The notes under the pieces: model-generated
What the model was told of the DNA's origin: nothing
What the model saw: only the letters and a program-made list of their open reading frames with translations
Databases searched by the model: none
Part shown: positions 34,221-41,846 of the stretch, piece after piece
Layout of the letters: every line of letters begins with the position of its first letter
Numbering within the stretch: the stretch's first letter is position 1
Assembly (NCBI GenBank): GCA_003243425.1
Contig: QFQP01000038.1
Location: forward strand, 3,089 to 67,088
Source of the DNA: Archangium gephyra
GTDB taxonomy: Bacteria > Myxococcota > Myxococcia > Myxococcales > Myxococcaceae
Direction of reading: 5' to 3'
DNA length: 64,000 bases
Position numbers and translations under genes: made by a program

Positions 34221-34756
34221 ATGGCGAAGATTGAAGGCGTGGTCTTCCGGCACGCGGTCGAGTCGTTCCTCGCGCACGTGGTGAGGCGCAACGGCCTGCT
34301 GACCGACGACTTCGTCGCCGAGCTGGCCGCCCTGGGGGTCGACGCGCACAAGCCGCGCGACACCGAAGCCGAGGTGTGGACTCCATGCTGCGCAAGACGG
34401 CGAAGCGGTTGTCGCCCGACGCGCCGGAAGCCGAGGCCCTCGAGCGCGTGGGCCGCGAGATGTTGCGCGGGCTGTTCGAGACCCTCGTGGGCCGCGGCAT
34501 GTTGATGGTGATGAAGCTGCTGGGGCCGAAGAAGGCGCTGCTGCAGATCGCCGAGAGCTACAAGACGTCAGACACCATCACCAGGGTGACGACGCACGAG
34601 TTGTCGCCGACGCACGTGAAGTTGTCGTTCAACAGCGTGGGCGGGGTGCCCTCGTACGTGCGCGGGCTGCTGACGGAGGCGCTGGACGCGTTCAGGGTGA
34701 AGAACGGCGTCATCACCTTCCTCGACCGCGCCGACGGTGGACCGACTTCGAAGTGA
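34221..34756 (+). pseudogene. DUF2378/TIGR02265 family protein, copy 2, with a one-base frameshift
   Basis: The first frame gives KIEGVVFRHAVESFLAHVV through TEAEVW. Just after the Trp codon near 34379 the family sequence continues in another frame (DSMLRKTAKRL, ETLVGRGMLMVMKLLGPKKA, VTTHELSPTHVKLSFN). Total length is two more than a multiple of three, and adding one G (TGG to TGGG) restores a 178-residue protein aligned to copy 1. The protein is otherwise intact, so this may be a sequencing error or a very recent inactivation. It is 6 bases downstream of copy 1. Confidence 0.82.
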
Positions 34757-34820
34757 AGTGGACGTCGTAGGTCGCGCGGAAGGCTGCAATATGGTTCACG
34801 TGCATTAACTATATGCCGTA

Positions 34821-35243
34821 ATGAACCAACTTGGCCCGCTGCTCGAGACCTTCCTGAACCACATTTCCCACCCGCGGGGCCTCGCGCTCACACACCTCGC
34901 TGAAGCGGGCGTGACGGTGGACCAGGCGATCCTCCTCGCCCGGGTGCAGTCAGCGCCGGGCGTGGCGCTGTCGGGCCTCGCCGAGGCGCTCAACCTCTCG
35001 CTCCCCTCGGTGAGCCAGATGACGGAGCGGCTGGTGAAGCAGCGCTACCTGACCCGGGAAGAATCACCCGAAGATCGGCGCAAGAAGTCGCTGCAGCTCA
35101 CCGCGAAGGCGCGTCGCTTTCTGACGTCGTTCAAGAAGATCCGCGCGGAAGAATTCGCGCTGGGCGCCTCGAGGCTCAGCGAGGCCACGCAGGCCCGGCT
35201 GACGGCGGTCCTCGAGCGGGCGGTGAAGGAGCTCGAGTCGTGA
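34821..35243 (+). CDS. MarR-family transcriptional regulator
   Basis: The 140-residue protein has the MarR winged helix: LSGLAEALNLSLPSVSQMTE, then LVKQRYLTREESPEDRRKKS with the wing Asp-Arg-Arg, and flanking helices for dimerisation. TATATG sits 5 bases before the ATG, so the mRNA is probably leaderless. It overlaps the VOC gene by 4 bases (GTGA), and that gene overlaps a deaminase gene, forming a three-gene operon. It probably represses its own operon. Confidence 0.88.
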   Translation: MNQLGPLLETFLNHISHPRGLALTHLAEAGVTVDQAILLARVQSAPGVALSGLAEALNLSLPSVSQMTERLVKQRYLTREESPEDRRKKSLQLTAKARRFLTSFKKIRAEEFALGASRLSEATQARLTAVLERAVKELES

Positions 35244-35608
35244 TTCAACTCGACCACCTCGCGGTCGACGCGCGTGACGTCGACGCGTCATCGGTGTTCC
35301 TGGCGAAGGTCCTCGGCACCGGCGCGCCAGTGCCCGAAGGCGCCGACGACGACATGCGCCGCATCGAGCTCGACCACGGCATGTTCCTGCTCTTCTCTCC
35401 GTCGCCCGAGCCACGCTTCGCGCACGTGGCCTTCAAGGTCGACGTGAAGCAGTTCCGCGAGGTGGTGACGCGGCTCACGTCGATGAACGTCGCGTTCGGC
35501 AACGACCACTTCGACACGGCGAACGGTCGAACCGAGGACCGCCTGGGCGGCGGCGGCCGCGTGTACTTCAACGACACCAACGGGCACCTCTGGGAGGTCA
35601 CGTGTTGA
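35240..35608 (+). CDS. VOC (glyoxalase/bleomycin-resistance fold) protein
   Basis: The 122-residue protein has the two beta-alpha-beta-beta-beta halves of the VOC fold: QLDHLAVDARDVDAS with a metal-type His, ELDHGMFLLFS, FAHVAFKVD and YFNDTNGHLWEVTC with the C-terminal Glu. It may bind or detoxify a small molecule using a metal ion. It starts with GTG inside the end of the MarR gene and overlaps the deaminase by 7 bases. The exact reaction cannot be assigned. Confidence 0.8.
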   Translation: MIQLDHLAVDARDVDASSVFLAKVLGTGAPVPEGADDDMRRIELDHGMFLLFSPSPEPRFAHVAFKVDVKQFREVVTRLTSMNVAFGNDHFDTANGRTEDRLGGGGRVYFNDTNGHLWEVTC

Positions 35609-36042
35609 AGCACTTCCTCGAGCAGGCCGTGCAATTGGCGTTCGAGAACATCGAGCGCGGCGGCCGGCCCTTCGGCGCGGTGCTGGTGCGCGACGGTGAA
35701 GTCGTCGCCACCGGCGTGAACGACGTCGCGGCGACCAACGACCCGACCTCCCACGCCGAGCTGAACGCGCTTCGTGCCGCGACCCGGAAGCTGGGCACGC
35801 CGAACCTCGGTGGCGCGGTCGTGTACGCCAGCGGTCACCCCTGTCCGATGTGCCTCGCGGCGATGCGGATGTGTGGCGTGGGCGCGGTGTACTTCGCGCA
35901 CTCGAACGAAGACGCGGAGCCATTCGGACTTTCGACCGCGGCCGTGTACGCGGACCTCGCGAAGCCGTTTGCTGATCAGTCGATGAAGATCGAACTCGTG
36001 CCGTTGAAGAGCGACCTCTACGAGCGCTGGCACCGCGGATGA
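35602..36042 (+). CDS. Cytidine/deoxycytidylate deaminase-family protein, guanine-deaminase-like
   Basis: The 146-residue protein has the zinc motifs HAE (TSHAELNAL) and PCPMC (SGHPCPMCLAAM). These place it among nucleoside and base deaminases; length and the GRPFGAVLVRDGEVV segment resemble bacterial guanine deaminase and related tRNA-deaminase folds. Start is GTG at 35602 with a strong GGGAGG 4 bases upstream. It is the last gene of the MarR-VOC operon. It is cytoplasmic, and the substrate is uncertain. Confidence 0.85.
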   Translation: MLKHFLEQAVQLAFENIERGGRPFGAVLVRDGEVVATGVNDVAATNDPTSHAELNALRAATRKLGTPNLGGAVVYASGHPCPMCLAAMRMCGVGAVYFAHSNEDAEPFGLSTAAVYADLAKPFADQSMKIELVPLKSDLYERWHRG

Positions 36043-36519
36043 CTGCCTTCAAGGTGGGCGGTGTGTGTCGGTGGCGGGTCTCTTGAGCGCGAAGCGCGCT
36101 GGCCTCGCGGCACGACACGAGTGTCTCTCCGTCGGCTTCCGCAAATTCGGGATCAGGGCCCTCGAGTGTGGAAACCCTTGCCCGAAGTCGAAGGGCCTGC
36201 GCGCGACGAGCACGTCAAGGACCCTTCGACACCGTTCCCCTCGAGGCCCGGTCGCGACGACGCCGCTCTGCGAGTTCGACGAGCGGCTCGAGCAGCGGGC
36301 GCAGTGAAAGCGCTCCGCTCGAGCCAATGCAGCGAACTGCGGCCCACCGGGCTCGACGCGCATGAACGAATACGAGAGCACTTGTCCGGGCGCTGCGCTG
36401 TCTCCAGCAGGCGAAGCACGTCGTCACCTCCAACAGCGCACGTTCGCGGTCTTCCTGCGAGAGCACGTCGCTTCAGTCGTTCAACGACCACGTCTCTGAC
36501 TAAGACTCCCCCGCCGCCC
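36043..36519. other. 477-base spacer, no gene seen
   Basis: The frame of the downstream membrane protein stays open through most of this region, but its codon use and residues look random and a signal-anchor start lies at 36520. A block at 36183-36235 (CGAAGTCGA..GGCC..CGCGCGACG then CGACACCG) matches one at 30061-30116. A TAAGAC lies 13 bases before the next ATG. Confidence 0.6.
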
Positions 36520-38292
36520 ATGCGTGAACGCGACGAGCCGAGGCCAGTGCTGTTGTGGTGCCTCGCGCTGTTGCCGGTGCTCGCCGCGTACGCCAACGCC
36601 GTCGACGTGGGCTTCATGTGGGACGACCGGGTGCTCATCGAGCAGAACGCCGAGCTCCACACCCTGCACGCCCCCTGGAGCTACCTCACGCGCAGCTTCT
36701 GGCAGCACGCGTTTCTTCACGGTCAGGGCCATGCGTTCTACCGGCCGCTGGTGACGTACTCGCTCGCGCTCGACTGGGCGGTGGGCGGCGGTTCCCCGAG
36801 CTGGTTCCACGTCACCAACGTCGGGTTGCACCTCACCGTCTGTACGCTCGTCTTCGTGCTCGCGCGGCGTCGTGGCGCCAGCGGCCTCGGCGCCATGGTC
36901 GCCACCATGTTCTTCGGCGTGATGCCGCGGCTCACGGAATCGGTGACGTGGGTCGTCGGGCGCACCGATGTGCTCGCGACGCTCGGGGCTTTGTGCGCGG
37001 TGTGGCTCGCTGAGCAGAAGCGCGGCAGGTGGTTCGCGCCCTTCGCGTTGTTCCTCGCGTTGATGGCCAAGGAGGTCGCGATCATCGGCGTGGCGCTGGT
37101 GTTCGCAGACGCGGCGCTTCGCGTTCGTGAAAAGAAGTCGTCGCCGCGCGACGAGCTCCCGATGCTCGGTGGCATGGTCCTCGCGGTCGTCGCGTGGTGG
37201 CTCTTCCGCGCGCAGGTGCCGAGCAATCAGCCGCTCCGGCTGCATGACGCACAGACGTTCTTCGCGGGCCTCGGTCACTACGCGTGGATGACGCTCACGC
37301 CGTGGAACCCCGTCGCGCAGATCGGCTTCGTGCTCGAGCCCGAACGCTGGGCGGTCGCGCTCGGCGTGGTCGCCACGGTCGTCGTCACCGCGCTCGCGTT
37401 CAAGTGGTGGAGGTCGGCGACACCGTGGCGCGCGCTGTGGCTGCTGGGCGCCGCCGGTGGCGTCGTCATCGTGAGCGTCGTCGTGCTCACCGTGTACACG
37501 CTCGCGTCCGACCGCTTTCTCTACCTGCCGTTCGCGTTGAGCGCGGTGGTGCTCGCACAGTGGAGGTGGCCGAGGCCGGCGTTGATCATCGCGGTGGTCG
37601 CTTCACTCGCGCTCGCCGTCGTCACCTGGAAACACAACGAGCTGTGGGCCAACCCGCTGCGCTTCTGGACCGAGGTGAAGCACACGTCGTCGCCGAAGAA
37701 CCCCGGCGCACTCGCGGGGCTCGGTGACGCGCTGTACGACTTGAATCGCTTCGAAGACGCGAAGCCGCTGTACGAGCAGGCCGAAGCGCAGCGCGCCGAC
37801 GAAGCACACTCGCCGACGCGCTTGAGCCTCGCGTCGGTCGATTCGCGGCTGGGCAATGACGCCGCGGCGATTGCTCGACTCGACGCGATCCTCAGGGCCG
37901 AGCCCGATTGGAAACGTGCGGCGTATGCACTCGTGTTGTTCCACGCGCGCGCCGGTGACTTCGTCGCGGCGGATCAGGCGTTGAAGAATGCGCGCGCGAG
38001 GTTCGGTGACGACGACGTGCTGCAGTCCTTCGCGAAGATGCTCGAGGAGGTGCCACCGAAGTTCGGAAGTGAGCAGGTCATCGAACGTGCTCGTGGACTT
38101 CATGCACTCGAGGCGACTCGCAAGGCAGAGCGTGAGTACCTGACGCTGCTCGACGACCCCGCGCACCGTGACGAGGCCGCGAAGTGGTTGGTGATTTTCG
38201 GCAGCGAGGCTTCTGCTCGGCGTGCGGTCGAAGCGACCGGCGACGCGGCGATGCAGGCCGAGTACGACGACCGCTTTCCCCGGGAGCTCTGA
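36520..38292 (+). CDS. Polytopic membrane protein with C-terminal TPR repeats, TMTC/GT-C-like
   Basis: The 590-residue protein has about ten membrane helices, VGFMWDDRVLIEQNAELHTL in the first loop, HVTNVGLHLTVCTL and TESVTWVVGRTDVLATLG, all shared in position with the genes at 12205 and 13829. From about residue 375 there are TPR-like repeats (NPGALAGLGDALYDLNRFED and similar). It is likely a GT-C glycosyltransferase that uses a lipid-linked sugar, with the TPR part binding a protein partner. The ATG at 36520 gives an N-terminal membrane helix at once. Confidence 0.65.
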   Translation: MRERDEPRPVLLWCLALLPVLAAYANAVDVGFMWDDRVLIEQNAELHTLHAPWSYLTRSFWQHAFLHGQGHAFYRPLVTYSLALDWAVGGGSPSWFHVTNVGLHLTVCTLVFVLARRRGASGLGAMVATMFFGVMPRLTESVTWVVGRTDVLATLGALCAVWLAEQKRGRWFAPFALFLALMAKEVAIIGVALVFADAALRVREKKSSPRDELPMLGGMVLAVVAWWLFRAQVPSNQPLRLHDAQTFFAGLGHYAWMTLTPWNPVAQIGFVLEPERWAVALGVVATVVVTALAFKWWRSATPWRALWLLGAAGGVVIVSVVVLTVYTLASDRFLYLPFALSAVVLAQWRWPRPALIIAVVASLALAVVTWKHNELWANPLRFWTEVKHTSSPKNPGALAGLGDALYDLNRFEDAKPLYEQAEAQRADEAHSPTRLSLASVDSRLGNDAAAIARLDAILRAEPDWKRAAYALVLFHARAGDFVAADQALKNARARFGDDDVLQSFAKMLEEVPPKFGSEQVIERARGLHALEATRKAEREYLTLLDDPAHRDEAAKWLVIFGSEASARRAVEATGDAAMQAEYDDRFPREL

Positions 38293-38354
38293 TGTGGAAC
38301 TGGCTGAAGAGCGCGTTCGCGTCGTTCGCCCCGAAGAGGGAGCAACGGCACTGA
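38292..38354 (+). CDS. Possible 20-residue small protein overlapping the TMTC-like gene
   Basis: An ATG overlaps the preceding stop (TGATG) and opens a 20-codon frame: MWNWLKSAFASFAPKREQRH. It is an amphipathic segment with a basic tail, and the TGATG junction would allow reinitiation. There is no homologue I recognise, so it may be chance. Confidence 0.25.
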   Translation: MWNWLKSAFASFAPKREQRH

Positions 38355-38504
38355 GGACCGCAGTTCAGAACCCGAGCGCAGGCTCGGTGGAGACACCGCT
38401 CGCCAGAGGCGCCGAGCGCTCCATCGAAGCGCTGGGCATCACTGCCCATCGGTTTCGCCGAACAGCGGAAGCACGACCGCGGCGCGTGACTGCTCCGCGG
38501 CTGA

Positions 38505-39545
38505 TTACGGCGCCGGCTCGATACGACACGAACCCTTCGCGGTTCCGACGCACACCAGCGCGTACCCGTCGGCCTTCTCGCCGTCGGACAAGCACGCGTC
38601 GTCGGGCACCTGAATCTCACCCGACAACACCTTCACGCGGCACACGCCGCACGCGCCCATCTCGCAGCCGGCCGACATGTTGAGGCCCGCCTTGCGCGCC
38701 GCCGCCAGCACGTGCTCGCCGTCTTTCACCGGGAACGACTTCGAGCTGCCGCCCTGCACGAACTCGACCTGGAACGTCGCACCGGAACCACCGTCGTCGT
38801 GCGAGACCGAGAACTTCTCCTCGAGGATCTGCACCTTCCCGTACTTCGCGATGACCAGCTCGCGCGCCAGGTCCATCATCGGCTGCGGGCCGCACATGCC
38901 GACGAGGTCGGGGTTGGCGCGGCCTTCGAGCAACTTCGTCAGCAGGTCCTTGCTGCACGGCCCGCGGTACGTGTCCTCCGCCGCGTCGTCGAGCACGTGA
39001 ACGATCTCCAGCTTCCCGCCCGCCGACGCGACGAACGCGTCGAGCTCCGCCCGCAGAATCTGCTCACTCACCGAACGATTGAAGTCGAGCAGCGTGATGG
39101 GCACCGGCCAGCCCTTCGCTTCGTGCTGCTGGAGAATCGAAATGAACGGCGTGATGCCCGAGCCGCCGGCGATGAACAGCAGGCGCTGCGCCGAGTCAGG
39201 CACCACGAACTGGCCATACGGGCCCTTCACCTCGAGCGTCTGGCCGGCCTCGAGCTTCGTGGTGATGTGCGTCGAGACCACGCCGTCCTGCACGCGCTTG
39301 ACCGTGAGGCGCAGCGGCTTCCCCGGAGCGCGGCTGAACGAATAGGCGCGCCACGGCATCTCGGTGTTCGGGCGCAGCAGCACGAACTGGCCGGGCTTGA
39401 AGTCCATGGTGCCGTCGACTTCGAAGCTGACGGTCGAAGGCGTCTCCTTCGTCACCGACGTGACGCGCCACGACACCGTGGCCGGCGCGGCCTGTCGAAC
39501 GGGAGCAGGAGACTTCTTCTTGAACAGGCTACCGAGGAAACCCAC
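38505..39545 (-). CDS. Oxygenase-type electron-transfer reductase: FNR domain plus plant-type [2Fe-2S] ferredoxin
   Basis: The 346-residue protein has an FAD domain (WRAYSFSRAP with the RxYS motif), an NAD(P) domain (LLFIAGGSGITPFISIL and MCGPQPMMDL) and a C-terminal ferredoxin with CEMGACGVCRVKV and a distal Cys in LVCVG. This is the order in PaaE and many oxygenase reductases. It would pass electrons from NAD(P)H to an oxygenase or desaturase not encoded nearby. GTG at 39545 was chosen because AAGGTG lies 5 bases upstream; an ATG 33 bases earlier overlaps a TAGTAT box. Confidence 0.87.
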   Translation of the reverse strand: MGFLGSLFKKKSPAPVRQAAPATVSWRVTSVTKETPSTVSFEVDGTMDFKPGQFVLLRPNTEMPWRAYSFSRAPGKPLRLTVKRVQDGVVSTHITTKLEAGQTLEVKGPYGQFVVPDSAQRLLFIAGGSGITPFISILQQHEAKGWPVPITLLDFNRSVSEQILRAELDAFVASAGGKLEIVHVLDDAAEDTYRGPCSKDLLTKLLEGRANPDLVGMCGPQPMMDLARELVIAKYGKVQILEEKFSVSHDDGGSGATFQVEFVQGGSSKSFPVKDGEHVLAAARKAGLNMSAGCEMGACGVCRVKVLSGEIQVPDDACLSDGEKADGYALVCVGTAKGSCRIEPAP

Positions 39546-39602
39546 GTGACACCTTTTGGCGAGAGACGCGGCGGCCATACTACAAGCGCGCGCAAGGTGC
39601 CC

Positions 39603-41825
39603 ATGCGTCTCTGCCTCGCGTCACTCCTCCTTCTCATGATCAGCGCGTGCGAAACTTCTGCACCGCCGAGCACCGTCGAGAACCCCGGCGCCTGGAACGT
39701 CACCAAAGGCAGACCGCAGCTGCTGTCGGGCGAATTGAAGCGCGGCAGCGGCAGCAAAGAAGCGCTCGCGCGCAGCTACCTCACCGAGCAGGCCGCACGG
39801 TTCCACCTCGACGCGCCGGGCCGCTCGTTGCGGCTGTCGACCACGCGCGAAGGGCTCGCCGGCACGTACCTTCGCTTCGCGCAGCTCCAGCAGCTCGGTA
39901 ACGAGTCGCTGCGCGTGTGGGACGGGGACGTCATCGTGCTCGTGAATCGAGACGTGGTGCGCGCGGTGAACCTCGAACTTCGTGACGAAGCGCACCTCGC
40001 AGTGCTGCCTGATCAGCAACCTCCGCTCGCCGAAGCGTCACGACGCGCGCGCGAGCTGCTCTCACTCTCGAAGGACGCCGACGTCGCGCACGAACGCGTA
40101 GTGCACGTGAGCAAGACCGGTGAAGCGCGCGTGGCGTGGAAGTTCATGGCCTCGACCGAAGCGCCCCCACACGACTGGTCGCTGCTGCTCGACGTGGAGA
40201 CGCTCGTCGAGCTCGAGCGCCGCGACGGCGTGAAGTTCATCGACGGCACCGGCTACGTGTTCGACGTGAACCCCGTGGCCTCGACCGGTGACCTCACGCT
40301 CACCGATTCGATGAACCAGGCCACGCCCGCCCTCGAAGCGGCGCGCTTTCTGGTCACCCTGCCGCGGCTCGATGGCTCCGGCTTGACGCGCGGTGACTTC
40401 GCCGACGTGCGCACCCGCGACGCCGGCGCCCGCGTCAGTTCGCCCACCAACGAGTTCCTCTTCTCGCGCAACAACCTCGGCTTCGAGCAGGCCAACGTCT
40501 ACTTCCACCTCACGCGCACCCAGGAGCGCATTCAGGCCCTGGGCTTCATCGACGTGAACAACCGCATTCAAGGCGCGGTGGTCGACCAGCAGAACGCCGA
40601 CAACTCGTTCTATTCGCCTCAGACGTTGCGGCTGGGCTTCGGCACCGGCGGCGTCGACGACGCGGAAGACGGCGACATCGTGATGCACGAATACGGGCAC
40701 GCCATTCAAGACAACCAGGTGCCTGGCTGGGGCGGCGGCGACGAAGACGCGATGGGCGAAGGCTTCGGCGACTACCTCGCGGCGTCGTTCTCGCTCGCGC
40801 TCGCGCCCGACGCGGGCCGCCCGCAGCTGTCCGACCCCGCGTGCGTCGGCGACTGGGACGCGGTCGCCTATTCGAACGACACGCCGCCGTGTCTGCGCCG
40901 CGTCGACACCACCAAACACTGGCCGGAAGACTCCGAATATGCGTCGCACGCCGACGGCGAAATCTGGAGCGCGAGTCTGTGGCGCGCGCGTTCTCTGTTC
41001 GGCGCCGACGTGGTCGACACGCTCGTGCTCGAGTCGCACTTCATCCTCGGCACCGGCGGCACGATGTTCACCGCGAGCGAGGCGCTTCTGAACGCCAACG
41101 TGATGCTCGACGCTGGCGCCGACGAGACGCTGCTGCGGCGCACGTTGATCTCGTACGGCGTGTCGCGGCGGCTCTCGCCAGCAGGTGATGGTGGGGTGGC
41201 GCTCTCGATCCCCGTGTCCATCGGGCCGGTGCGTGATGCCGCAGGCAACTACCGCAACGGCACCGATGAGACGCGCACGCTCACGGTGCCCGGCGCTTCG
41301 GGGCTGCAGCTGCACTTCGATCGCGTGGTGCTCGAGACCAGCAACGATTGCGTCGGCCGCTCGTGTGACAACATCTACCTCTTCACGCCGAGCGGAGACC
41401 TGTACCAGGTCATCACCGGCACGCAGAGCGCGGGCCTCACGTCGGTCATCGTTCCCGGCGACACGGTGTCCATCAGACTCATCAGCGACGACTCGCAGAC
41501 GCGCTTCGGCTACCGCGTAGACCGCATCGACGTCATCGGCGACGTGATGGATGCGGGCCTGGTGTTCGACGGAGGCATGGACCCATTCACGCCGCCGATG
41601 GACGCTGGCGTTCCCGATGCGGGCCGGCCCGACGCGGGCGCCGGCGACGCAGGCGTGAGAGACGCTGGCGTTGTGCCCGGGCCGTCGGCGCGCACGCTGC
41701 CGCCTGCGGGTGACGAGACGCTGACCCCGATGGTTCAGCGAGGCTGCGGGTGTGGGGCAGCGGAAGCGGAGTTGACGCTGCCGTTGCTGCTGGTGTGGTG
41801 CGGCGCGCGGCGTCGCAAGAGCTGA
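39603..41825 (+). CDS. M36-family (fungalysin-like) metallopeptidase with lipobox and MYXO-CTERM-like tail
   Basis: The 740-residue protein begins with a lipoprotein signal (LLLMISAC) and a propeptide-like region with PepSY/FTP features (VWDGDVIVLVNRDVVRAVN). The zinc site is HEYGHAIQD near residue 361, with the third ligand in DAMGEGFGDY. A C-terminal beta-rich domain and a Asp-Ala-Gly linker follow. The tail has GCGCG, a hydrophobic helix and ARRRKS, like MYXO-CTERM signals. It would digest proteins at the cell surface or outside the cell. AAGGTG lies before the ATG. The downstream gene follows after 21 bases with its own AGGAG. Confidence 0.85.
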   Translation: MRLCLASLLLLMISACETSAPPSTVENPGAWNVTKGRPQLLSGELKRGSGSKEALARSYLTEQAARFHLDAPGRSLRLSTTREGLAGTYLRFAQLQQLGNESLRVWDGDVIVLVNRDVVRAVNLELRDEAHLAVLPDQQPPLAEASRRARELLSLSKDADVAHERVVHVSKTGEARVAWKFMASTEAPPHDWSLLLDVETLVELERRDGVKFIDGTGYVFDVNPVASTGDLTLTDSMNQATPALEAARFLVTLPRLDGSGLTRGDFADVRTRDAGARVSSPTNEFLFSRNNLGFEQANVYFHLTRTQERIQALGFIDVNNRIQGAVVDQQNADNSFYSPQTLRLGFGTGGVDDAEDGDIVMHEYGHAIQDNQVPGWGGGDEDAMGEGFGDYLAASFSLALAPDAGRPQLSDPACVGDWDAVAYSNDTPPCLRRVDTTKHWPEDSEYASHADGEIWSASLWRARSLFGADVVDTLVLESHFILGTGGTMFTASEALLNANVMLDAGADETLLRRTLISYGVSRRLSPAGDGGVALSIPVSIGPVRDAAGNYRNGTDETRTLTVPGASGLQLHFDRVVLETSNDCVGRSCDNIYLFTPSGDLYQVITGTQSAGLTSVIVPGDTVSIRLISDDSQTRFGYRVDRIDVIGDVMDAGLVFDGGMDPFTPPMDAGVPDAGRPDAGAGDAGVRDAGVVPGPSARTLPPAGDETLTPMVQRGCGCGAAEAELTLPLLLVWCGARRRKS

Positions 41826-41846
41826 AGTTCAACAACAGGAGCACAC

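Noticed and set aside
36187..36230. Inverted repeat GTCGAAGGG/CCCTTCGAC with a 26-base loop
   Set aside because: Arms of this size with free spacing are expected by chance in GC-rich spacers; only the block match to 30061 was kept.
38712..39602. A long in-frame upstream extension of the M36 peptidase gene
   Set aside because: It runs antisense to the reductase gene and would put the signal peptide in the middle of the protein.
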